Assembly: GCA_029212955.1 (NCBI GenBank)
Contig: JARGOW010000010.1
Span: 1-7,212 of the forward strand
From: Planctomycetota bacterium
Lineage (GTDB): Bacteria > Planctomycetota > UBA1135 > GCA-002686595
Reading direction: 5' to 3'
DNA length: 7,212 nucleotides
Made by a program: the position numbers and the translations under genes. Positions 1-6,886 of the stretch are shown here, in pieces. The notes beneath the pieces are model-generated. The model was not told the DNA's origin. It saw only the letters and a list, made by a program, of their open reading frames with translations, and searched no databases. Each line of letters starts with the position of its first letter. Within the stretch, counting starts at the first letter, position 1.

Positions 1-476
1 TCCGACCCAATGACATGTTTGCCTGCTCCGCGGCACTTCACCTGGGCCGTTTTCCGGTCAACAGCGTTGTGATTGCGAACAATACCCAGGTTGTCGAGGT
101 TAATACCGAGCAGTTCCGGGCCCAATTGAGCCAGGATCCGAACCTGGGAGCGGCGGTTATCGCCGGCCTTTCCCAGCGCCTCTTCGCCATGATCCAACGG
201 GTGGATGAAATGACCGGAGACGCCGCTGCCCGGGTCGCACGGCACATCCTCGCGCGCCCCACGATCAAGTCCGAGGGGGACCCCGCCATTCAGGTGGAGG
301 GCACCAAGCGTGACCTGGCCGTGTGGCTAGACATCACCCCGGAAACGCTCTCGAGGGTCCTGCGTCGCTGGCGCGATCACAACCTGGTCGAAGTCAAAGG
401 TCGACGCATCACCATCCTCAACGTGGACGCGCTGGAAGCGGAAGCCGAAGGCCGGCACAATCTGGAAACCCTCTAA
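1..476 (+). CDS. Crp/Fnr-family transcriptional regulator, C-terminal part (5' end outside window)
   Basis: The reading frame is open from the left edge (first full codon at 3) and ends at TAA 474-476, so about 157 C-terminal residues are visible. The ATG at 15 is internal: the residues around it match the end of a cyclic-nucleotide-binding beta-roll (an FPVNSVVIANNTQVVEVN-like strand pair). A long dimerisation helix follows, roughly window residues 45-85, including GLSQRLFAMIQRVDEM. A winged helix-turn-helix of the HTH_Crp type comes next: TKRDLAVWLDITPETLSRVL contains the recognition helix, and VEVKGRRITILN forms the wing. The recognition helix carries E-T-L-S-R, the ExxSR pattern of the FNR branch, rather than the RExxGR pattern of CRP. 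The family binds palindromic operators as dimers and activates or represses transcription. The effector (cAMP, FeS cluster, haem or other) cannot be judged because the N-terminal sensor is missing. The gene is convergent with the lipoprotein gene and ends at a shared terminator. Confidence 0.9.
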   Translation, partial: RPNDMFACSAALHLGRFPVNSVVIANNTQVVEVNTEQFRAQLSQDPNLGAAVIAGLSQRLFAMIQRVDEMTGDAAARVARHILARPTIKSEGDPAIQVEGTKRDLAVWLDITPETLSRVLRRWRDHNLVEVKGRRITILNVDALEAEAEGRHNLETL

Positions 477-496
477 CTCGGTTTCTGGCAAACGCA

Positions 497-533
497 AAAA
501 ACCGCGAACCGTAAAGCCCGGTGCGCGGTTTTT
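497..533. terminator. Bidirectional intrinsic terminator between convergent genes
   Basis: A 10-bp stem pairs 497-506 (AAAAACCGCG) with 524-533 (CGCGGTTTTT). Inside it a second 4-bp helix pairs 508-511 (ACCG) with 519-522 (CGGT), separated by one A/G mismatch and closed by a 7-nt loop. The A-run on the left arm (496-501) and the T-run on the right arm (529-533) give a U-tract in both directions. It lies 20 nt after the regulator stop and about 37 nt after the lipoprotein stop, so it can terminate both genes. No other element is seen between 477 and 569. Confidence 0.87.
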
Positions 534-569
534 GTTGTCGGCTGGTATCCAGCCCCACAGGATTCCCTT

Positions 570-3566
570 CTAGTTTTGCGTGAAGGAGAATTCTTCGCTG
601 AGCACGTACAGCTCCGCTTCCCGGTGCAAATCCGACCACATGAATTGGGTGGTATCCAATCCCGGGGCCGCGATCATGGTCGTTCGGCAAACGATGGTTC
701 CGTTGACGAGCGGCGTACCGCCCGCGGTTGCGATCTCGGGGACCTGGATGTTGATCACGCCTGCGCCATCGGGAACGTCCCGGTGCCACAGGGACCAACC
801 GCGTCCGGTGGAGTCGGTCAACTGCGCCTTGTACAAACCATCCATGCCCTGGGCATCGCGGAGGGAGTCCAAGAGAACTAGCCCATAGCTCGATCCGCCG
901 GTGTTTGCGCCACTTGCGGGGGATTGCAAATTGGCCACTTCAGGAAGGAAGAGTGTGGCTCCAAGAGCGGAAAGATGGCGTCGAACCACCGACAGATTCC
1001 CGTCCACATCCTCGGCCTCGATTCGCAAGAAGTGATCGGGCAATAGGGTTCCATACTCGACCAGGACGCCCAATTCATCGGTCACATTGTCTTCGACCCC
1101 ATCGACCACACCGGGTATGGCCGAGCGAACATCCCAGGTGTCTGCACCCGAGGAATACGTGATGCCCATGCCAACAAGAATCGGGCGGTCCATGCCGGGC
1201 GAAAGCCCGTCCACATAGACCCTCGGCTCTTCGATCAGGACTCCAAGGGAGGGAGCAGCAGCCCGGCTCACGACCTGCGCAGGCACTTCGATGGGCAACT
1301 CCTCCACGGACCCCGAGGTCAACAGGGCATCCACGCCAATGATGGAGGGCACGCCAAAGCCACTGGTCACAAGGGTGCTCTGACCCGTTTCCCAGCCAAA
1401 CGCACGCAGGAAAATCAGAGGGTGAAAGGCAACCTGGGCCAAGGATAGATCCGCGGCCACAAAGGTTCCAAATCCAACGCGACCGATCCTTCCCACCTCA
1501 GGCCCGAATCCACAGCGGTACAGGTTCGCGTTGTTGTCCAGTGTGCACGCTCCGGTCCGCCGGGCGAGGGGCCCGCCCAGGTTCAAACGGGTATCGGAAA
1601 CCAGCACGTCCAATCCCTGAAGGGGCGCCCCAGGGGAGGCGGCTTGCACCTGCCCTTCCCACTGGGCTGGGGTTTGCGTGGTCCGATGGAGCAAGACCTG
1701 CATCACCGCTCGAGGTGCGCCATGGAATGTGAACAGGTCAAAGCCAGCCGCATCCACCGTCACCACCGTTTCTCCCACCCCAGCCGCGTCCAGGGTCAAA
1801 ACTCCAAGGGGTCCCGTATCGTCCGCCTCCAGGAAGGTCAAGCCCCCATTGTCCTGGTGGGTGATCACGCGGGCATTTTCCACAGGCAGCAAGGTCTCCG
1901 CATCGATCACCCAAACTTGGATCTCGGCGGCGGGCAACAGGGCTCCGGTGGATGCCACTCCCACCTGGCTCCAAAATCCATTGTAGGGTGCCGCCGGCGT
2001 GTTGAACGCATTGTCGAAGGGTTCAATACTGAACGCCACCGGTCCCATGGTCGGATCCACAATGCCCAAGGGCGCTGATGCGGCCACGAACACATTGCCC
2101 AGACCGAATTGCACGAGCGGGGGCGGGTCCAAAACGGTCACGTTGTCTCCGAATGCGCTGGTCACGCGGACACCAGCCATGGCCTCCCTCGCAATGCCAA
2201 ACACGGTGAGATCGCGTTGATCGGTGATCAGGATGTTGGTCGGCTCCGGGCTGAACCCCATGGACACGATTTCCGGCACGGTCAAGTCGAAGATGAAGTC
2301 CTGAATCCCGTCCAAGGCGGGGCTTCCATCCAGCATCCGTACGGAAGATTGATCCACGCCCCGGGCCATACGAACCGCGACCCGTATCGTTCCGTCCCGG
2401 AGAAGTCCATCCCCGACACCATCCAGCAATTGCAGGTCCGAAGAGAGCAAGTCCACGAGGGCTACGCCTCCTGCCAGGGGCACTCTACGCTCGAATGCAA
2501 GGATTTCCGAGCCATCGAGGGATTCGCCAAAGATGTAGACAAACAGCTCATCCCCTGCCTGGGAGAGCTGGGCCAATTCGATTTGCAGAACCGGTGTGAC
2601 CAGGTCCGCCAGGTCCGATGCACCGATGGCATCCTGTGCGCCAAATGGTTTGGTTCCACCAACAGGGGCTGCCACATCCCCAAGCTGGAAGGTCACATCG
2701 GTGGCTTCCAGGGCGCCCGCATCGGTGTCCTCCAACTCGAATCCGTTGGGTGAGAGGCTCAGGGTGACGGAACTTCCCGCCCCTAGCGAAACCCTGGAGC
2801 CGAACACATCGGTGCTCGCCCAGGTCCAGGCGCTCGGGATCGGCGTCCCATTGGTGGTGGCTGCCGATGCCAGGGGATTCGGGCTCGGCTCGACCCCGCC
2901 CACTCGAACGAACATGGAGCCCGCACCAAAGGTGGTCGGATTCATGGCCCGGTCGAACACCACGGATACCTCGGTCAGGTCCGAAACGTCCACGTCCCCA
3001 TCCGCAGGCACGGTCATCAAGACCTGGGGCAAGGGATCCACGCGCTCATCGGTGGAGAAACTGGCGATCAAGTCGCCGGGCACAGCGCTCCATTCTTGTC
3101 CGGTCACATCGGTGACCAGGGCACCTGGCGCCAGGGTCACATTGTAGCTGCGCCCGTCGGGCAGGGGCGCCAAGGGCTGCAAGACCACCAATCGTCCATC
3201 GCCCATGATCACGGGCGGGTTCGCGATCGGGAAGGGCGTGCCGGAGAAGCGGTCCACGAGCGCAAAGGCACCGGACAGGCTTTCAGGATTCATGCTCTCA
3301 CTGTATCTCAAGGCCACCGGAGTTCCAGGCCAGGCCCCGTCACCGCTGGGCAATGCCTGCTCCAGGGTAGGAAGGGCACCCAGGATGATGTTTCCATCCT
3401 CGGGCAGCGAGGCGGCAGCGGTCCCCACACCATTCTCGCCGGAACCGCTGGTATTGCAGCCCTGGGTAGAAAACACGCAGGCCGGGTTGTCGCACCCAGC
3501 AAGGCCAACCAAGGACAACACGGCTAGGCCGGAGGCTGATACGAAATCGCGGAGTCGGAGCATCAT
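570..3566 (-). CDS. Large multidomain lipoprotein with tandem SbsA-type Ig-like (Big_5) domains
   Basis: This 998-residue protein begins MMLRLRDF and has a lipoprotein signal peptide with lipobox L-A-G-C, acylated Cys25. Two more cysteines follow closely (C30, C37), then a Ser/Gly/Asn linker to about residue 60. Residues about 64-172 and 176-295 each look like a Big_5 Ig-like domain: both carry the hallmark 'F/Y-[DS]-x-[AS]-MNP' strand (YSESMNPESL, VVFDRAMNPTTF) and end in a beta strand (ASFSTDE, DVTFQLGD). Residues about 430-525 resemble a further Ig-like module. Residues about 545-630 resemble a carboxypeptidase-regulatory-like beta-sandwich (AEIQVWVIDAETLLPVENARV, GVGETVVTVDAAGFD). The rest to residue 998 is beta-rich and unrecognised, with a possible C674/C685 pair. 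No catalytic motif is seen. The likely role is a surface or periplasmic structural or adhesive lipoprotein. Stop is TAG (570-572). No Shine-Dalgarno precedes the start, so M1 or M2 could be used. Confidence 0.88.
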   Translation of the reverse strand: MMLRLRDFVSASGLAVLSLVGLAGCDNPACVFSTQGCNTSGSGENGVGTAAASLPEDGNIILGALPTLEQALPSGDGAWPGTPVALRYSESMNPESLSGAFALVDRFSGTPFPIANPPVIMGDGRLVVLQPLAPLPDGRSYNVTLAPGALVTDVTGQEWSAVPGDLIASFSTDERVDPLPQVLMTVPADGDVDVSDLTEVSVVFDRAMNPTTFGAGSMFVRVGGVEPSPNPLASAATTNGTPIPSAWTWASTDVFGSRVSLGAGSSVTLSLSPNGFELEDTDAGALEATDVTFQLGDVAAPVGGTKPFGAQDAIGASDLADLVTPVLQIELAQLSQAGDELFVYIFGESLDGSEILAFERRVPLAGGVALVDLLSSDLQLLDGVGDGLLRDGTIRVAVRMARGVDQSSVRMLDGSPALDGIQDFIFDLTVPEIVSMGFSPEPTNILITDQRDLTVFGIAREAMAGVRVTSAFGDNVTVLDPPPLVQFGLGNVFVAASAPLGIVDPTMGPVAFSIEPFDNAFNTPAAPYNGFWSQVGVASTGALLPAAEIQVWVIDAETLLPVENARVITHQDNGGLTFLEADDTGPLGVLTLDAAGVGETVVTVDAAGFDLFTFHGAPRAVMQVLLHRTTQTPAQWEGQVQAASPGAPLQGLDVLVSDTRLNLGGPLARRTGACTLDNNANLYRCGFGPEVGRIGRVGFGTFVAADLSLAQVAFHPLIFLRAFGWETGQSTLVTSGFGVPSIIGVDALLTSGSVEELPIEVPAQVVSRAAAPSLGVLIEEPRVYVDGLSPGMDRPILVGMGITYSSGADTWDVRSAIPGVVDGVEDNVTDELGVLVEYGTLLPDHFLRIEAEDVDGNLSVVRRHLSALGATLFLPEVANLQSPASGANTGGSSYGLVLLDSLRDAQGMDGLYKAQLTDSTGRGWSLWHRDVPDGAGVINIQVPEIATAGGTPLVNGTIVCRTTMIAAPGLDTTQFMWSDLHREAELYVLSEEFSFTQN

Positions 3567-3663
3567 GGACGAATGGGTGGGGCGGTTTCGATCGAACGAG
3601 AATGGTAGGGCGCAGGTAAAAGGAACCCGCCCATAAAACGAGCCTGGAAGTGGTAGGACGGCT

Positions 3664-3673
3664 GGGGGCCCCC
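3664..3673. repeat. Perfect GC palindrome (G5C5) in the divergent intergenic region
   Basis: Five G (3664-3668) are directly followed by six C (3669-3674), giving a 10-base perfect self-complementary palindrome. Without a loop it cannot form a stable hairpin as such. It could be a protein-binding site or simply skewed composition. It lies close to the AT-rich island and the G-quadruplex motif. Confidence 0.3.
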
Positions 3674-3690
3674 CGAACTTCCCAAGACCC

Positions 3691-3700
3691 TAAATATAGT
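3691..3700. promoter_or_regulatory. AT-rich island with possible -10 elements in the divergent promoter region
   Basis: In an otherwise very GC-rich intergenic stretch the decamer taaatatagt stands out. It contains TATAGT on the plus strand (3695-3700) and TATATT on the minus strand (3693-3698), each five of six matches to TATAAT. No convincing -35 hexamer lies at the right distance on either strand, so this rests on composition and the -10 match only. If used leftward it would give the lipoprotein mRNA a leader of roughly 120 nt. Confidence 0.25.
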
Positions 3701-3730
3701 GGACGGAACGCGGACACGGCGAGGCCCAGG

Positions 3731-3756
3731 CCCCCTTTTCCCCCACCCCATCCCCC
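3731..3756 (-). promoter_or_regulatory. G-quadruplex motif (minus strand) / i-motif C-tract (plus strand)
   Basis: The plus strand reads C5-TTTT-C5-A-C4-AT-C5. The minus strand is therefore G5-N2-G4-N1-G5-N4-G5: four G-runs of at least four bases with loops of 2, 1 and 4 nt. This satisfies the strict four-tetrad quadruplex pattern. It lies in the 278-nt divergent promoter region, about 165-190 nt upstream of the lipoprotein start and about 90-115 nt upstream of the TPR gene start. The motif itself is certain; a regulatory role is inference. Confidence 0.6.
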
Positions 3757-3782
3757 ATAGGGAATTCCGTGACCCAGGCCCT

Positions 3783-3811
3783 GCTACATAACTATGAAGC
3801 CGGGTTACAAT
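3783..3811 (+). promoter_or_regulatory. Candidate promoter of the TPR gene pair
   Basis: TACAAT at 3806-3811 matches the sigma-70 -10 consensus at five of six bases. It sits 17 bp downstream of GCTACA (3783-3788), which matches TTGACA only at its last three bases. Transcription would begin near 3818, leaving a leader of about 27 nt before the ATG at 3845. If correct, this promoter excludes the upstream in-frame ATG at 3794 as the start. The -35 is weak, so this is a hypothesis. Confidence 0.3.
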
Positions 3812-3844
3812 TCTTGCCTCGCTCGCCCAGATTCCCAATCCAAA

Positions 3845-5803
3845 ATGCGCCTCTCCCCCGTTCTCCTCGCATGGACCGCCCTCGCCGGTCTACCCCTAGC
3901 GTGTCAGGGCCCCACCCGTCCCGATTCGACCCCTGCAAACACCGTCCCCGGGTCGGGGCCAACCCAGGGACCGTCGGTCGAAGCCCTGAAGGGGGCCATC
4001 GACCAGGTTTCCACTGCCCTCGCTCTTTTGGATTTCAAGGAGGCCCGCACGGTCATCGATTCACTGGAATTCGACCAGCTGACCTCCACGGCCCAAGCCG
4101 CGCTCGCAGGCGGGGAACCGCGCCTGGCCCTGCGCCCCCTGGAGCTGGCCATGGATCTCAAGCCGAACGATCCCGCCACGCTATTCCTCCGGGGACAAGC
4201 GGCGTATGAAGCCGCACCGAACGACAGCCAGCCGGGATTCTTTTATGGGGACGCCTGCGCCTTCCTGAGACAAAGCTATGACGCCGGGGTCCGTACCAAG
4301 GGATCCCCGGGAGCCGATGAGTACCGCGCGCTCGTTCAAGCCAGCCGAGCCGCCTATCGCATTCCCGATTCCACCCAAGCCCTGGAATTGGCCCAGCAGG
4401 CTGGCCGCGTCCAGGAGAAGCTGCGCACCGATGGTGTGCCGTTGCCCGTGCTGGAGGACCCCCTCGAGAAGGTTTGGGCCGAGGCTAGCTTTGGCTACTA
4501 CATCGAGTTGAAGCGCAGCGGCGGGGATGCCGCGGAGGCCTTCGCGGATGCGGAGAACAAACTGCGCTCCTATGCGGGCCGACGCCCCCTGGATCCCTGG
4601 GGATTCCGCAACCTTTGCAACTTGTACCTTTGGGAGCAACGGCCGAAGGAAGCTCGCGATCAACTGGAACTCGCCTTGGAACTGGCGCCCGAGGATCAAA
4701 CGCTCTTCGACCAATACTTCAGCCTGAATTGGCGCAACTTCGGGTGGGAGGAGACCGTTGCAAAAAGCGAAGCGATGAGCGTCCAGTTCCCCTCCTCCGC
4801 CATCGCCCATTGGTTCGTGGGAATGGCGTATTTCTCCCGCGGCCTCGAACTGTTCGACGCCAATGCGGCGGAGACGGACGGCGAGATTTTCGAGAGCGCC
4901 TCGGAAGCATTCTCCAAGAGCCGGGAATTGCAGTCTGATTTCGAGGCCAACGCCCTCGCCTACGAGGCCAGCTGCCTTTCCGCCACGGGTTGGATCCAAT
5001 ACCACCGGGACGAGTTGGGAGAAGCCGAAAACACCTTCCGCTCCATGGAGTCCCTTTTCGAACAGGGAATGAAAGCGGCGCCGGAGCCGCGCATGCCCAG
5101 CGGTGTGGTCGGCTTGGCATTCCTGGCCCAGAAATACCATGCCAAGGGGCAAACCGATGTGGAGGCCCTCGAACAAGCCGCTGCTATCGGGGACTTCTTG
5201 TTCGACTACGATCCCGAGGACTCCAACCTGGCCAACAATGCGGGCTTCTTGAATCGGGACGCCGCGGTGATGCATGGAAGAATCGCCGGCGCCATGGCAA
5301 ACAGGGCCGAGCAAGCGGAGGGCGCGGCTGAACGGGGCAACCTGCTGCGAAGTTCCGCCCAAGAACAAGCCCGGGCCCTGGTGCTCATGGAACGCAGCTA
5401 CGCGGCCTACCAGGTCGCCGCCGAACTGGCCTCCGATGACGTCCGTATCTGCAATGATGCGGGCCTGATCATGACCTACTATCTGCGTACGGATCCCGAC
5501 CAAGCGGAGGTGTACCTACGCCAATCCATCGCCAACGCGGAGGCCCAAGAGGTTTGGAACTCCCCCGAGTCCGATGCCTACGAAGCCTGGGGCGACGCCT
5601 ATCAAAACCTGGCGGTGCTCTACCTTTCCGATAAGGACGACCCGGCGCGGGCCAAGACCTTCCTGACCAACGCCCTGGAGATCGGCCCTGAAAGCCGCGA
5701 AGGCATGCGCCCCATGCTTGAAATCCTGGACCGCCTGATCGCCGGCGAAAACGTCGGACACGGGGCCTTCGCCCAAATGATCTGGGCGGCCCCCGCCAAA
5801 TAA
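3845..5803 (+). CDS. Exported TPR-repeat protein, probable lipoprotein
   Basis: From the ATG at 3845 this is a 652-residue protein. Its hydrophobic leader (MRLSPVLLAWTALAG) ends in L-P-L-A-C with Cys20, followed by a Pro/Thr/Gly/Ser-rich linker to about residue 42. An in-frame ATG at 3794 would put 17 extra polar residues ahead of the leader, so 3845 is preferred. The lipobox is atypical (Pro at -3, Leu at -2), so lipidation is likely rather than certain. The remainder is alpha-helical with TPR-like helix pairs. The clearest are residues about 255-288 (NLYLWEQRPKEARDQLELAL, ending ELAPED) and about 587-618 (NLAVLYLSDKDDPARAKTFL, then NALEIGP). Others are near 84-108 and 368-402. TPRs are protein-interaction scaffolds; no catalytic motif is seen. 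It is divergent from the Ig-like lipoprotein and 78 nt upstream of a second TPR gene with which it is probably co-transcribed. No Shine-Dalgarno is visible. Stop is TAA. Confidence 0.87.
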   Translation: MRLSPVLLAWTALAGLPLACQGPTRPDSTPANTVPGSGPTQGPSVEALKGAIDQVSTALALLDFKEARTVIDSLEFDQLTSTAQAALAGGEPRLALRPLELAMDLKPNDPATLFLRGQAAYEAAPNDSQPGFFYGDACAFLRQSYDAGVRTKGSPGADEYRALVQASRAAYRIPDSTQALELAQQAGRVQEKLRTDGVPLPVLEDPLEKVWAEASFGYYIELKRSGGDAAEAFADAENKLRSYAGRRPLDPWGFRNLCNLYLWEQRPKEARDQLELALELAPEDQTLFDQYFSLNWRNFGWEETVAKSEAMSVQFPSSAIAHWFVGMAYFSRGLELFDANAAETDGEIFESASEAFSKSRELQSDFEANALAYEASCLSATGWIQYHRDELGEAENTFRSMESLFEQGMKAAPEPRMPSGVVGLAFLAQKYHAKGQTDVEALEQAAAIGDFLFDYDPEDSNLANNAGFLNRDAAVMHGRIAGAMANRAEQAEGAAERGNLLRSSAQEQARALVLMERSYAAYQVAAELASDDVRICNDAGLIMTYYLRTDPDQAEVYLRQSIANAEAQEVWNSPESDAYEAWGDAYQNLAVLYLSDKDDPARAKTFLTNALEIGPESREGMRPMLEILDRLIAGENVGHGAFAQMIWAAPAK

Positions 5804-5881
5804 GCCACAACAAAAAGTCACCTACGGAGTGGGCTATGACCTCAACGGGTCTCCCATCCAACCTCCCCCCCTAGACACCCC

Positions 5882-6886
5882 ATGCGTTATCCCCTCCTCC
5901 TACTCGCCCTCGCTTTCTCCGCTGGAACGGCTTCCGCTGCTCCCATGGCTAGCAATGCGCCCATCGTACGAGCTTCGGCCCATGCCGAGGACCTGATCCA
6001 TGAGGGTCGCCAGCTGCTCAAGCAAGGCAAGGCCAAGGAAGCCCAGGCACTGTTCGAGCAAGCCCACAAGGCCGCCGGTCAAAGCCCGGAAACCAGGATC
6101 TGGATCCTGCGTGCGTGGATGGATCAGGACCGTCTCAACGACGCCTTCAACGAGGCGGACAAACTCCGGGACGCGGGCATCGACATTCCCGGACTCGACT
6201 ACCTGTACGGGTACGGGTCCTTTGTCAAAGCGAACAAGCTCATGCGCGAGGGTGCGGGCGGCACGATTGGAATGGCGTTTGGTGATGCCGTTTCGTACTT
6301 GCAAGTGGCCATCGACCGGGACGAAACCGGTTTTGCGGATGCATGGGTCACCCTTGCCCACGCCTCCTGGTACACAACGGAACTGGACCGTGCTGAGAAG
6401 GCCATCCTCAAGGCGGTGGAGCACGACCCCAAGTCGGCCCTGGTTCGCAGCGTCCAGGGCGAAATCTACTTTTCCATGTTCAAGGACGTGGTGACCAACC
6501 GCACTCCGGCAGGTGAAACCCCGGACCGCACCCATGCCAAGACCGCACTGGCGTCATTCTCCCACGCCGCGGACCTCACCCCTAACGACAACGCCAGCGC
6601 CGCCAAGCAATTCGCCATCTGGCGCCAGATGGGCAACGTCCATGCTTGGATGACCGATCTGCCCAAGGCGGGTGAGTGCTTTGCAGAAGCCCTTTCCTGG
6701 GATCCCCAGATGATGGACTTCAACATGATGTGGCAGACCATGGCACCCAAGGGTGACTTGAAGATGTTCAACGAAAGCCTGGCCGCCGGCCTGGTCGGAT
6801 ACAAAAAGCGTCACGGGGAAAATGGACAGGGCGCGGCCATGCTTCTCTGGTGGCTGGGTTACGGCCAGCTCACCGCTAAGGATTAA
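5882..6886 (+). CDS. Secreted TPR-repeat protein, interrupted by an in-frame TAA within a TPR
   Basis: The 334 residues to the stop start with a signal peptide (MRYPLLLLALAFSAG) and a likely signal-peptidase-I site after A-S-A near residue 19. There is no lipobox cysteine, so the product is probably periplasmic or secreted. TPRs in good register are seen at residues 35-68 (EGRQLLKQGKAKEAQALFEQ), 152-185 (W155, L158, A159, A171, A178, P183) and 244-277 (W247, G251, A263, F267, A270, P275). A fourth begins at 319 (L325, G326) and is cut at its position 17 by TAA 6884-6886. The same frame continues open beyond the stop and completes this repeat (next entry), so the visible end is not a natural C-terminus. 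The gene lies 78 nt after the TPR lipoprotein gene, with no terminator between them, suggesting an operon. The leader before the ATG is C-rich with no Shine-Dalgarno. The function is scaffold-like; the partner is unknown. Confidence 0.8.
   Translation: MRYPLLLLALAFSAGTASAAPMASNAPIVRASAHAEDLIHEGRQLLKQGKAKEAQALFEQAHKAAGQSPETRIWILRAWMDQDRLNDAFNEADKLRDAGIDIPGLDYLYGYGSFVKANKLMREGAGGTIGMAFGDAVSYLQVAIDRDETGFADAWVTLAHASWYTTELDRAEKAILKAVEHDPKSALVRSVQGEIYFSMFKDVVTNRTPAGETPDRTHAKTALASFSHAADLTPNDNASAAKQFAIWRQMGNVHAWMTDLPKAGECFAEALSWDPQMMDFNMMWQTMAPKGDLKMFNESLAAGLVGYKKRHGENGQGAAMLLWWLGYGQLTAKD

Noticed and set aside
2217..2230. TTGATCGGTGATCA, resembling an FNR box
   Set aside because: The half-site spacing and right arm do not fit TTGAT-N4-ATCAA, and it lies deep inside the lipoprotein coding sequence, far from any start.
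2109..2753. 214-codon open frame on the plus strand inside the lipoprotein gene
   Set aside because: It is fully antisense to the Ig-like domain lipoprotein. Its translation is low in hydrophobic pattern, rich in His/Arg/Gly/Gln, and has no family features.
3608..3632. Small hairpin GGGCG/CGCCC in the lipoprotein leader region
   Set aside because: There are only five base pairs with a 15-nt loop and no U-tract; it is too weak to call a regulatory structure.
3205..3636. Plus-strand open frames overlapping the lipoprotein start and intergenic region
   Set aside because: They are antisense to the lipoprotein signal peptide and first Ig-like domain. The translation is Pro/Arg/Ser-rich without structure, as expected for a shadow frame.
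3603..3657. TGGTAGG repeated at 3603-3609 and 3651-3657 upstream of the lipoprotein gene
   Set aside because: A 7-base repeat in a 278-nt region is expected by chance, and the flanks do not extend it convincingly.
4181..5503. 440-codon open frame on the minus strand opposite the first TPR gene
   Set aside because: It lies entirely antisense to a gene with clear TPR motifs and an export signal. Its translation shows no recognisable domain, and long antisense frames are expected from GC-biased third codon positions.
5900..6535. 211-codon open frame on the minus strand opposite the second TPR gene
   Set aside because: It is a shadow of a real TPR coding frame with a signal peptide; no domain or upstream signal supports it.
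6884..6886. Reassignment of TAA to a sense codon as explanation of the internal stop
   Set aside because: The regulator gene (474-476) and the first TPR gene (5801-5803) both end naturally at TAA. The latter frame meets TGA after 11 more codons, so TAA works as an ordinary stop in this genome.
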